From the NCBI GenBank assembly GCA_030638455.1, contig DAOWEP010000188.1:1-13952 (forward strand): DNA of 13,952 bases. The letters run 5' to 3'. Positions 8,195 through 13,952 of the stretch are shown here, one piece after another. The stretch's first letter is position 1. Each line of letters begins with the position of its first letter. Source of the DNA: Gammaproteobacteria bacterium. Its GTDB lineage: Bacteria; Pseudomonadota; Gammaproteobacteria; DAOWEP01. Below the pieces are notes generated by a model that did no database searches, was not told where the DNA came from, and was given only the letters and a program-made list of their open reading frames with translations. The position numbers were made by a program, and so were the translations under genes.

Positions 8195-8227
8195 AATGCC
8201 CCGCTCTCGAAGAGAAAGCGGGGCATT
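8195..8227. terminator. Bidirectional hairpin between xthA and the oxidase pair
   Basis: An eleven-base G+C-rich stem, AATGCCCCGCT (8195-8205) with AGCGGGGCATT (8217-8227), is perfect and has a short inner pairing (CTC/GAG) in the loop. It lies between two convergent genes, 30 bases after the xthA stop and 28 bases after the end of the oxidase B gene. The T-tracts are short on both sides, so it may act as a weak terminator or as a block to 3' exonucleases. Confidence 0.7.
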
Positions 8228-8254
8228 CGTTGGTGCTAACAAAGATATTGGATA

Positions 8255-9265
8255 CTAAACAACTGTGATCGTAGTAGTTGCCGTACCTAATACCCCGGAA
8301 TTACGGATATCATAGTAATCCATGGTCGCCGTATATTGGCCTGAGCTTGGCATGGTGAGCAACAGGTCATAACGCTCACCCGCACATACCAGCTGGCTTG
8401 TGGTATTGATCGGGTTTGGCAACGGACGCCCATCCGATGCAATCACCTCAAATGACAGTCCGCCCAGTCGTACAACCGCTGGTTGGTAGCCGACACCTTG
8501 TACCCGGATCAATACTTTCTGGCCGGCGCCCGCTGAAATCGCAACCGTGCTATCGGTCTGTGCGTTTGCCCCATCCCGACCGTTGATCGTAAAGTAGTCC
8601 GGGCGATAACGAACCAGACTTGATGGGTCAGCGCCTCCGCCCATACCACCCATACCGCCCATACCACCGCCCCCAGAGTGCCAGGTGCTATCGAACGTCA
8701 TGGCATGCCAGAGGTATTCCTTGTCAAACGTTGGACCATTGTTCCATGCGCGAGTGGTGCTGCCGTCTGAAGGACGGATGATTACCGTGCCATACATGCC
8801 CATCTCAAAATGCTGATGGGTGTCGACATGGCAGTGATACATATAGGTTCCCGCATGGGGTGCAGTGAAGTTATAGGTATAGGAACCGCTTACCTCAAAT
8901 GAGGTGGCCGGCACACCATCATTTTGTTGATTCACATCCAGGCCATGAAAGTGGATGGTATGGGGTGAGGACATCATGCCTATGTTCAGGGTCACCTGTA
9001 CATTTTGTCCCTGATTCGCCTCAACAACAGGACCGGGTACGGAACGGTCGCCATTAAAACCACCGCCATTACTAAAGACCCATGTGCTGAGGCTGGCGCC
9101 ATCTGCCATGGTCAGTGAGCTGTTCATTGAAGCGGTAAGGCTTGTAGGAGCAGTCAGATAGCTAAAGGTGCGTCCGCCGCCAGTTGTTGGAGGAGGTGTT
9201 GTGGTGCCACCACCTCCGCCGCCGCGCCGATGCATCATTAAAGGTTCTTTTAGGATATTAAACAT
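8255..9265 (-). CDS. Two-domain cupredoxin protein B: catalytic half of a probable split multicopper oxidase
   Basis: 336 residues of the multicopper oxidase superfamily. A Gly/Pro/Thr-rich head (13-32) precedes cupredoxin domain 1 (about 34-165). HxxHxHG there gives H102, H105 and H107. HCHx3Hx4M gives H144, C145, H146, H150 and M155. That is a full type 1 copper site (H102, C145, H150, M155) plus four trinuclear-cluster histidines. Domain 2 (about 220-336) resembles the middle domain of three-domain oxidases (VIASDGRPLP; GERYDLLL) and has no histidine, so B alone lacks four cluster ligands. Those are present in the adjacent paralogue A. A Met/Gly-rich linker (197-211) may bind copper. No signal peptide is visible, and an in-frame TAA two codons before the ATG excludes a longer start. 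The substrate is unknown. Homology is certain; the heteromeric role is inferred. Confidence 0.9.
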   Translation of the reverse strand: MFNILKEPLMMHRRGGGGGGTTTPPPTTGGGRTFSYLTAPTSLTASMNSSLTMADGASLSTWVFSNGGGFNGDRSVPGPVVEANQGQNVQVTLNIGMMSSPHTIHFHGLDVNQQNDGVPATSFEVSGSYTYNFTAPHAGTYMYHCHVDTHQHFEMGMYGTVIIRPSDGSTTRAWNNGPTFDKEYLWHAMTFDSTWHSGGGGMGGMGGMGGGADPSSLVRYRPDYFTINGRDGANAQTDSTVAISAGAGQKVLIRVQGVGYQPAVVRLGGLSFEVIASDGRPLPNPINTTSQLVCAGERYDLLLTMPSSGQYTATMDYYDIRNSGVLGTATTTITVV

Positions 9266-9274
9266 TTTTTACTT

Positions 9275-9280
9275 ACCTCC
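9275..9280 (-). promoter_or_regulatory. Strong ribosome binding site fixing the start of protein B
   Basis: On the minus strand GGAGGT lies nine bases before the ATG at 9265. An in-frame TAA (9269-9271) lies between it and the start, so B cannot extend upstream and truly lacks an N-terminal export signal. Confidence 0.85.
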
Positions 9281-9329
9281 AGATTTTAAACCGTTGTTAC
9301 TTGTCACTCATTAATAAAAGCCGCAGGCG

Positions 9330-10268
9330 TTATGCCGCGCTCATGAGTATCAAGCCGCCATTGGGATAGTTGCCATTTGCGGTAACGCCAGGAACATAGT
9401 GCGTGTGTAGTGGGAAAATGCCAGACTGCGCTACTGGCAGTATGATATCCACACATTCATCACGCTCTACCTGCACCGTGTCTTTTGAAATCACGGCGGT
9501 TTCCGGCGAACGGTTACGGGTAGCGACATTTACATGATAGCCATGAAAATGCATTGGATAGGTAATAGCCCCGGCATTTACAAACCGGATCGCTACATCT
9601 TCACCCACACCCATGGTTATCAGTGTGTCGCTGTCGGAGGCAGTGTCTGGGTAAGCCAGACCATTTGCAAAGTAGTAATTGGGCTCGTAGTTGGCCATGT
9701 TATAGGACTGGCCATTTTCAACCGCGCTATTCAGGCGGTCATCAAAATCGCTCATCACAAGCGTGTACTGACGATCAAAGTTTGGGCCGCCATTATATAA
9801 ACGGCTGGAACCATCGGCCGGCATCACCACCATGGGACCTGCCAGACCCATTGCACGGCCAATTTCACCATTGCGGTTATCGGTGTACATATACGTACCC
9901 GCAGCCGGTGCAGTAAAGCTATAGGTGCGCGAGCTTCCCGGTGAAACGGAACTAGTAGTGGACATCGAAACACCATCCATACTGAAACGGATGCTACGAT
10001 CCACGTTGTTGGTCACGGTGACGTTAACGCTGTCACCTTCCTGCACTACCAGGCCTGAAGTTAATGCACCGGGCCCCGTGCCACCGGTATCACGGAATTG
10101 CCAGGTAAATAATGACACACCATCGGCCATAGTTTTGTAGGCGCCTTCTGCCACCAGGTTAACATTTACCGTTGCCGCCATTGCAAGGCGCGGCACAAGT
10201 GTGGTTAAACCTGATAGTGCGAAGGCAGAACCGGCGGTGCCGGCCTTAAGAAAATCACGTCTCTTCAT
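9330..10268 (-). CDS. Tat-exported two-domain cupredoxin protein A: partner half of a probable split multicopper oxidase
   Basis: 312 residues. The N-terminus MKRRDFLKAG, then a hydrophobic stretch and AMA at 29-31, is a Tat signal, so it is exported folded; cleavage is likely after residue 31. Domain 1 (about 33-150) is clearly paralogous to domain 1 of B (MADGVSL; FTAPAAGTYMY), but the copper ligands are gone. The HxxHxH positions read R91, R94, S96, and the HCH positions T129, D130, N131. Domain 2 (about 190-312) keeps MHFHG (H240, H242) and PLHTH (H288, H290), the type 2/type 3 ligands of a trinuclear cluster. It lacks a type 1 site, because Tyr and Thr replace the expected His and Cys. 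GGAGG lies four bases before the ATG. B follows 64 bases downstream, so the two form an operon. A alone could not be a multicopper oxidase. Confidence 0.9.
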   Translation of the reverse strand: MKRRDFLKAGTAGSAFALSGLTTLVPRLAMAATVNVNLVAEGAYKTMADGVSLFTWQFRDTGGTGPGALTSGLVVQEGDSVNVTVTNNVDRSIRFSMDGVSMSTTSSVSPGSSRTYSFTAPAAGTYMYTDNRNGEIGRAMGLAGPMVVMPADGSSRLYNGGPNFDRQYTLVMSDFDDRLNSAVENGQSYNMANYEPNYYFANGLAYPDTASDSDTLITMGVGEDVAIRFVNAGAITYPMHFHGYHVNVATRNRSPETAVISKDTVQVERDECVDIILPVAQSGIFPLHTHYVPGVTANGNYPNGGLILMSAA

Positions 10269-10497
10269 AAATCCTCCATCTAATATTCATTTATGAAAGC
10301 TGGAGAGGGTTTGTATTGCGACTAACCTCCCCCAACTTATTTATATGAGCAGAATGCTCTACATCCAGATGTGGTTTCCTTAAATGGTGCCAATAATTCC
10401 TATATTGGGCAATGCTCCTACTTTTTTCGTGTAATCTTCACTACGCTTGGCTAATACTTATTAAAGCTATAGTTATTATTTTTTATTTGTACTATTT

Positions 10498-10520
10498 ATC
10501 ACATGCAAAAGTCATGTGAT
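10498..10520. promoter_or_regulatory. Inverted repeat, possible operator
   Basis: ATCACATG (10498-10505) and CATGTGAT (10513-10520) are perfect complements around a seven-base spacer. The symmetry suits a dimeric regulator, or a small RNA hairpin in the oxidase leader. The arms are outward relative to the CRP consensus, so a CRP site is not claimed. Confidence 0.4.
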
Positions 10521-10667
10521 TGAGCCGATAACGTGGTGTAAGGGATAGAATGCTTCCGGGGTGGGTGCTTATCATTTAATTTTATCATTTGATATTGCAT
10601 TTACATCCAGACTAATTCTATGCGTAACTCAGTGTAAGCTTGAAGTTTTACCCCCACAACCCCTTTA

Positions 10668-10695
10668 CTAATAGGCGTATAAAAATTACTGTCAA
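10668..10695 (-). promoter_or_regulatory. Candidate sigma-70 promoter of the oxidase operon
   Basis: On the minus strand a consensus -35 TTGACA (10695-10690) is followed after 16 bases by TATTAG (10673-10668), four of six matches to the -10 consensus. A transcript from here would have a leader of roughly 390 bases before gene A, which contains the inverted repeat at 10498-10520. The leader is long, so the call is tentative. Confidence 0.3.
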
Positions 10696-10874
10696 AGGAA
10701 ATCACATGGAAATTATAGCCTTATAGGTTGGAAGCTTATTTCATTTAAAAAACTAATAAGAACCATTAATATTTTCTGTTGATCAATAAACTATCGCATC
10801 TAATCATGTCCCGAAGGGCTTTGTTGAGTTCATAAGTTTGTTCATTTGAAACAGCGCGCTCGTTTATGAAGCTA

Positions 10875-10887
10875 TATTGCAGCAATA
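10875..10887. promoter_or_regulatory. 13-base palindrome upstream of ubiD
   Basis: TATTGC and GCAATA flank a single A, about 40 bases before the ubiD start. This position suits an operator or promoter-overlapping site; no known factor is recognised. Confidence 0.3.
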
Positions 10888-10925
10888 ACTATTGGTATGC
10901 TGTTTTTTTGAAAACATGCAGATAG

Positions 10926-12410
10926 ATGGCACATTATATGAAATATAAGGACCTGAGAGAGTTCATCCACCAGCTTGAATCACTTGGTGATCTCAAGCGG
11001 ATCAAGGTGGAAATTGATCCATTTCTGGAAATGACTGAGATCTGTGACCGCACATTGAAACAGGGTGGCCCTGCCCTGTTGTTTGAAAATCCGAAAGGTT
11101 TTGATACACCGGTATTGGGCAATCTGTTTGGTACCGCTCATCGCGTTGCGCTAGGTATGGGAGAAGATTCTGTCGAAGCATTGCGGGAAGTAGGCAAATT
11201 ACTGGCCTACCTGAAAGAACCTGAGCCACCAAAAGGGCTAAAGGATGCCTGGGACAAGCTACCCGTATTTAAACAGGTCTTGAATATGGCACCCAGGGTA
11301 GTGAAAAAGGCAGTTTGCCAGGAAAATATTCTGGAAGGAGATGCAGTCGATTTTTCACAATGGCCAATCCAGACATGTTGGCCAGAAGATGCCGGGCCAC
11401 TGATTACCTGGGCGCTGGTGATTACAAAGGGGCCTAACAAAGAGCGCCAGAACCTGGGAATTTACAGGCAACAGGTAATTGGCAAAAACAGGGTCATCAT
11501 GCGCTGGCTGGCGCAACGTGGTGGCGCACTGGATTACAGGGAGTGGCGTGAAAAATATCCAGACAAACCCTTTCCAATAGCCGTTGCATTAGGTGCGGAT
11601 CCAGCCACTACACTTGCGGCAGTTACACCTGTACCGGATGCGCTATCGGAATATGCGTTTGCCGGATTGCTGCGCGGAGATAAAACAGAAGTTGTGAAGT
11701 GTATAGGGAGTGATTTGCAGGTACCTGCAACTGCCGAGATTATCCTGGAAGGTTTTATTTACCCGGACGATATGGCCGATGAAGGTCCGTTTGGTGACCA
11801 CACCGGTTATTATAACGAGGTTGATCGCTTTCCTGTTTTTACAATTGAGCGTATTACACACCGTAATGATCCAATTTACCATAGTACCTATACCGGGCGT
11901 CCACCGGATGAGCCTGCAATCCTCGGGCTGGCGTTGAACGAGGTTTTCGTGCCTATATTGCAAAAGCAGTTTCCGGAGATAGTGGATTTTTATTTACCAC
12001 CCGAAGGTTGTTCATACCGCGTTGCTGTCGTTAGTATGAAAAAACAATATCCAGGGCACGCAAAACGAGTAATGATGGGGGTATGGTCATATTTAAGACA
12101 GTTTATGTATACAAAGTTTGTAATCGTGGTTGATGATGATGTAAATGCAAGGGACTGGAAAGATGTGATCTGGGCGATGACTACACGTATGGATCCGTCC
12201 AGAGATACTACATGCATAGAGAATACGCCGATTGATTATCTTGATTTTGCTTCACCAGTATCTGGTCTGGGCTCCAAAATGGGTTTTGATGCAACGAACA
12301 AATGGAAAGGTGAAACTGAAAGAGAATGGGGCAGGCCAATAAAAATGTCGGAAGAAGTTAAACAACGTGTAGATGAAATTTGGCAATCATTAGAAATTAA
12401 ATTTAAGTAA
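10926..12410 (+). CDS. ubiD: 4-hydroxy-3-polyprenylbenzoate decarboxylase
   Basis: This prenylated-FMN-dependent enzyme removes the carboxyl group from the polyprenylated ring during ubiquinone synthesis; UbiX makes the cofactor. At 494 residues it matches the E. coli protein (497). Conserved blocks include GGPALLFENPKG (47-58), CWPEDAGPLITW and RQNLGIYRQQ, the latter at the cofactor site. EGPFGDHTGYYNEVD carries the catalytic-region acidic residues. STYTGRPPDEPA, PEIVDFYLPPEGCSYR, YPGHAKRVMMGVW and PIDYLDFASPVSGLGSKMG follow. The first ATG is chosen because homologues also have a few residues before MKYKDLR; no good ribosome site is visible. It is on the same strand as the orphan ParA gene and the ferredoxin reductase, recalling the ubiD-fre pair of E. 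coli. Confidence 0.97.
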   Translation: MAHYMKYKDLREFIHQLESLGDLKRIKVEIDPFLEMTEICDRTLKQGGPALLFENPKGFDTPVLGNLFGTAHRVALGMGEDSVEALREVGKLLAYLKEPEPPKGLKDAWDKLPVFKQVLNMAPRVVKKAVCQENILEGDAVDFSQWPIQTCWPEDAGPLITWALVITKGPNKERQNLGIYRQQVIGKNRVIMRWLAQRGGALDYREWREKYPDKPFPIAVALGADPATTLAAVTPVPDALSEYAFAGLLRGDKTEVVKCIGSDLQVPATAEIILEGFIYPDDMADEGPFGDHTGYYNEVDRFPVFTIERITHRNDPIYHSTYTGRPPDEPAILGLALNEVFVPILQKQFPEIVDFYLPPEGCSYRVAVVSMKKQYPGHAKRVMMGVWSYLRQFMYTKFVIVVDDDVNARDWKDVIWAMTTRMDPSRDTTCIENTPIDYLDFASPVSGLGSKMGFDATNKWKGETEREWGRPIKMSEEVKQRVDEIWQSLEIKFK

Positions 12411-12421
12411 TAAAGGTTTTG

Positions 12422-12451
12422 TTGATTAACAAGTGCATAAGGGAATAGAAT
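12422..12451 (+). promoter_or_regulatory. Candidate sigma-70 promoter of the ParA-like gene
   Basis: TTGATT (12422-12427) and TAGAAT (12446-12451) are separated by 18 bases and lie about 65 bases before the ParA start. If real, the gene can be expressed independently of ubiD. Confidence 0.4.
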
Positions 12452-12514
12452 ACACAGGATTTTTTTACCAGTAAGTTAAATGAAAAACCAAATGAAAAAA
12501 TAAAGGGAGAAATC

Positions 12515-13156
12515 ATGCGAACAATAATGGTATTGAATTCTAAAGGCGGTTGTGGAAAAAGCACGATTGCCACTAATCTGGCAAGTTATTTTGCAGTAGA
12601 AGAAGAGGCCAATGTGGTTTTGGAAGATCATGACCCACAAGGCTCTGTTTCAGAGTGGCTGGAAGCGAGACCTGAAGATCGCTGGGAAATTAAGGGGCTC
12701 AAATCCTGGAAAAGTTCAAAGCGCCCACCCGCAGATACAGACTATACAATAATGGATGTACCCGCAGGTGTTCGAGGCAAAGAACTAACCGCAATAGTAA
12801 AACGTGCGCAGACTATTTTGATACCGGTATTACCATCACCGATCGATATTCGTGCAGCTGTACATTTTATCCATGAACTGTTGTTGGTGGGCAAGGTTTC
12901 TCGTAAAGAGACAAAACTCGCGGTGATTGCTAACCGTGTTCGTGAAAATACACTGGTTTATCAATCATTGGAAAAATTCCTGAAGAGTTTGAAAATCCCG
13001 TTTATTACCTCGTTGCGTGATACGCAGAATTATATTCGAGCCGCAGACCAGGGTTTGGGGATCTTTGAATTAGCGCCATCATCTGTATATACAGACCTGG
13101 ACCAATGGGATCCGCTTATTGACTGGATCAGCAGCAGGCGCAGTATGCCAGCATAG
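12515..13156 (+). CDS. Orphan ParA/MinD-type ATPase
   Basis: 213 residues of the ParA/MinD P-loop family. The deviant Walker A motif KGGCGKST (10-17) has both the signature lysine K10 and the phosphate-binding K15. Walker A' is EDHDPQGS (37-44), with D38 and D40, and Walker B is YTIMDVPAG (77-85), with D81. This short form, lacking a DNA-binding N-terminal helix-turn-helix, matches type Ib and orphan ParAs. Those proteins form nucleoid- or surface-bound gradients that position plasmids, chemoreceptor clusters, carboxysomes or other cargo. No ParB, centromere-like repeat or cargo gene is in the window, so the cargo is unknown. GGGAG lies about six bases before the ATG. It sits between ubiD and a ferredoxin reductase, a setting that gives no clear function. 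Confidence 0.9.
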   Translation: MRTIMVLNSKGGCGKSTIATNLASYFAVEEEANVVLEDHDPQGSVSEWLEARPEDRWEIKGLKSWKSSKRPPADTDYTIMDVPAGVRGKELTAIVKRAQTILIPVLPSPIDIRAAVHFIHELLLVGKVSRKETKLAVIANRVRENTLVYQSLEKFLKSLKIPFITSLRDTQNYIRAADQGLGIFELAPSSVYTDLDQWDPLIDWISSRRSMPA

Positions 13157-13177
13157 TTCACTTTTTGTGTGGCTATC

Positions 13178-13207
13178 CCGGGTTTATTGCAATGGCTTTA
13201 AACCCGG
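13178..13207 (+). terminator. Hairpin after the ParA-like gene
   Basis: CCGGGTTTA (13178-13186) pairs exactly with TAAACCCGG (13199-13207) around a 12-base loop, 22 bases after the ParA stop. No T-tract follows, so it may be a processing or factor-dependent terminator rather than an intrinsic one. Confidence 0.4.
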
Positions 13208-13259
13208 ACGGTAGTTCTCTGGAAAAGGAGTTATAGCCCTTCAAATATAGGGTGTTTAA

Positions 13260-13323
13260 TGTCGCCTTCATGAGCGACAATAGAATGATTCTATAGACAC
13301 TTCCTGTTTTTAATCGATCGATT
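13260..13323. promoter_or_regulatory. Cluster of three palindromes before the ferredoxin reductase
   Basis: TGTCGC/GCGACA (13260-13265 and 13274-13279) forms a six-base stem with an eight-base loop. ATAGAATGATTCTAT (13280-13294) is a perfect 7-1-7 palindrome directly after it. AATCGATCGATT (13312-13323) is a perfect 12-base palindrome ending 11 bases before the start codon. Three symmetric elements in 64 bases suggest operators or a structured leader; no regulator is recognised. Confidence 0.4.
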
Positions 13324-13334
13324 CCAGAGATTTA

Positions 13335-13952
13335 ATGAGTCATTTAGTCAAGATATTACCCAGTGGGCACACGTTCACTGTAGAAGACGACGAAACCATA
13401 TTGGATGCAGCGCTCCACCATGGCATCTCCTTATCCTATGGTTGCCGTAGTGGTATTTGTGGCGACTGTATTGGGCATGTGGTTGAGGGTGATTATTTTT
13501 ATGATGAAGAGCCACGTGGCTTGTCAGATGAAGATAAATCATCAAACAAGGCCCTTTTTTGTCAGGCCAGACTAAAATCTGACTTGACCATAGAGGCGCA
13601 TGAAATCGAGGGCGTTAAGGAAGTAGATATAAGACGATTGCGCTGCAAGGTAGCCAGGCTGGATAAACTTTCACATGATGTGATGAGATTGTATTTGAAA
13701 CTACCTGAGAATGATCGGCTACAATTTTTTGCTGGCCAATATCTGGATATCCTGCAAGAAAATAACATACGGCGTAGTTTTTCTATCGCGAATGCACCAC
13801 ATGATGATGAATATATAGAGTTACATATCCGACATGTGGATGGCGGTGAATATACGGATTATATTTTCAATGAAATGAAGCAAAAGGAGATATTGCGTAT
13901 AGAAGCGCCCCTGGGCACGTTTTTCCTGCGTGAAAATTCCGAAAGACCCGTA
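13335..13952 (+). CDS. [2Fe-2S] ferredoxin-NAD(P)H flavin reductase fusion (partial, runs off the end)
   Basis: The first 206 codons are present and the frame is open to the last base. Residues 1-90 are a plant-type ferredoxin domain with cluster ligands C37, C42, C45 and C76 (CRSGICGDC, then C76). From about 100 an FAD-binding reductase domain begins; RRSFSIANAP (146-155) is the flavin-binding RxxS motif. The NAD(P) domain should follow outside the window. This order matches the AscD (CDP-6-deoxy-delta-3,4-glucoseen reductase-like) and oxygenase-reductase family. It transfers electrons from NAD(P)H through FAD to the cluster and on to an unknown partner. The ATG at 13335 starts right at the ferredoxin domain; no strong ribosome site is seen. 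Its place after ubiD recalls fre in E. coli, so a link to flavin reduction or ubiquinone synthesis is possible but unproven. Confidence 0.9.
   Translation, partial: MSHLVKILPSGHTFTVEDDETILDAALHHGISLSYGCRSGICGDCIGHVVEGDYFYDEEPRGLSDEDKSSNKALFCQARLKSDLTIEAHEIEGVKEVDIRRLRCKVARLDKLSHDVMRLYLKLPENDRLQFFAGQYLDILQENNIRRSFSIANAPHDDEYIELHIRHVDGGEYTDYIFNEMKQKEILRIEAPLGTFFLRENSERPV

Larger units (their letters stand above)
10269..10925. other. Long gene-free region between oxidase A and ubiD
   Basis: These 657 bases are A+T-rich and hold no reading frame of credible coding character on either strand. Apart from the ribosome site of gene A (10273-10277), they must contain the divergent promoters of the oxidase operon and ubiD. 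Visible elements are a small inverted repeat ACATC-CA-GATGT (10361-10372), the eight-base inverted repeat at 10498-10520, a 13-base-spaced direct repeat of TTATCATTT (10569-10577, 10582-10590), a promoter candidate at 10668-10695 and a palindrome at 10875-10887. No CueR-type copper operator was recognised. Confidence 0.6.

Noticed and set aside
8255..9265. Copper nitrite reductase (NirK)
   Set aside because: Domain 1 of B carries HxxHxH and HCHx3Hx4M, the oxidase trinuclear motifs, not the NirK pattern with a single type 2 site, and the second domain lacks the NirK catalytic histidine.
9534..10140. Plus-strand open frames opposite oxidase A
   Set aside because: They are shadows of the minus-strand gene, with no ribosome sites and no recognisable protein features.
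8255..10268. The two cupredoxin genes as one oxidase gene broken by a frameshift
   Set aside because: Each has two complete domains, its own start, its own strong ribosome site and its own stop, with 64 bases between. They lie in different frames, and the domains are duplicated rather than consecutive parts of a three-domain oxidase.
10381..10400. Sigma-54 promoter for the oxidase operon
   Set aside because: A minus-strand TGGCAC is present, but no GC-bearing TTGC -12 element follows at the required spacing.
10498..10520. CRP binding site
   Set aside because: The CRP consensus is TGTGA-N6-TCACA; here the half sites are in the opposite order (TCACA first, TGTGA last) with different spacing.
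10269..10925. Small protein or tRNA in the long gap
   Set aside because: Only very short frames with frequent stops are present, and no cloverleaf-forming sequence or conserved TTCGA arm was found by eye.

Overview
The window is 13,952 bases of compact chromosome, almost certainly from a gammaproteobacterium of moderate G+C. The evidence is a set of housekeeping proteins that align closely, from memory, with their Escherichia coli counterparts: AroE, YrdA-type gamma-carbonic anhydrase, RsmJ, SlyX, SrkA, PrlC, XthA and UbiD. The pairs aroE/yrdA and ubiD/reductase also recall E. coli gene order. The species cannot be named from the sequence. No RNA gene, insertion sequence, prophage or CRISPR array was seen.

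Left part (1-8230). A strong hairpin leads into aroE, which converges on a yrdA-like gene. yrdA is divergent from rsmJ, which is followed by slyX. The slyX stop overlaps the end of a convergent KefB/CPA2-like cation:proton antiporter. Next on the minus strand come a small unrecognised protein and srkA. On the plus strand, prlC and xthA lie one base apart, and a hairpin that can terminate both strands closes this part.

Middle part (8255-10925). Two adjacent minus-strand genes encode paralogous two-domain cupredoxin proteins of the multicopper oxidase superfamily. This is the most interesting locus. The upstream gene product (A, 9330-10268) has a Tat signal. Its first domain has lost all copper ligands, and its second keeps only a HxHG and a HxH pair. 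The downstream product (B, 8255-9265) has no signal peptide. Its first domain has perfect HxxHxH and HCHx3Hx4M motifs, and its second has no ligands. Together, and only together, they supply one type 1 copper site plus the eight histidines of a trinuclear copper cluster. I infer a split, obligately heteromeric multicopper oxidase that arose by duplication and reciprocal loss, with B perhaps exported by riding on A through the Tat system. About 650 bases without a gene lie upstream; they hold inverted repeats and a possible promoter.

Right part (10926-13952). ubiD (ubiquinone biosynthesis decarboxylase) is followed by an orphan ParA/MinD-type ATPase. After a leader carrying several palindromes comes the first 206 codons of a [2Fe-2S] ferredoxin-NAD(P)H flavin reductase fusion, which runs off the window.
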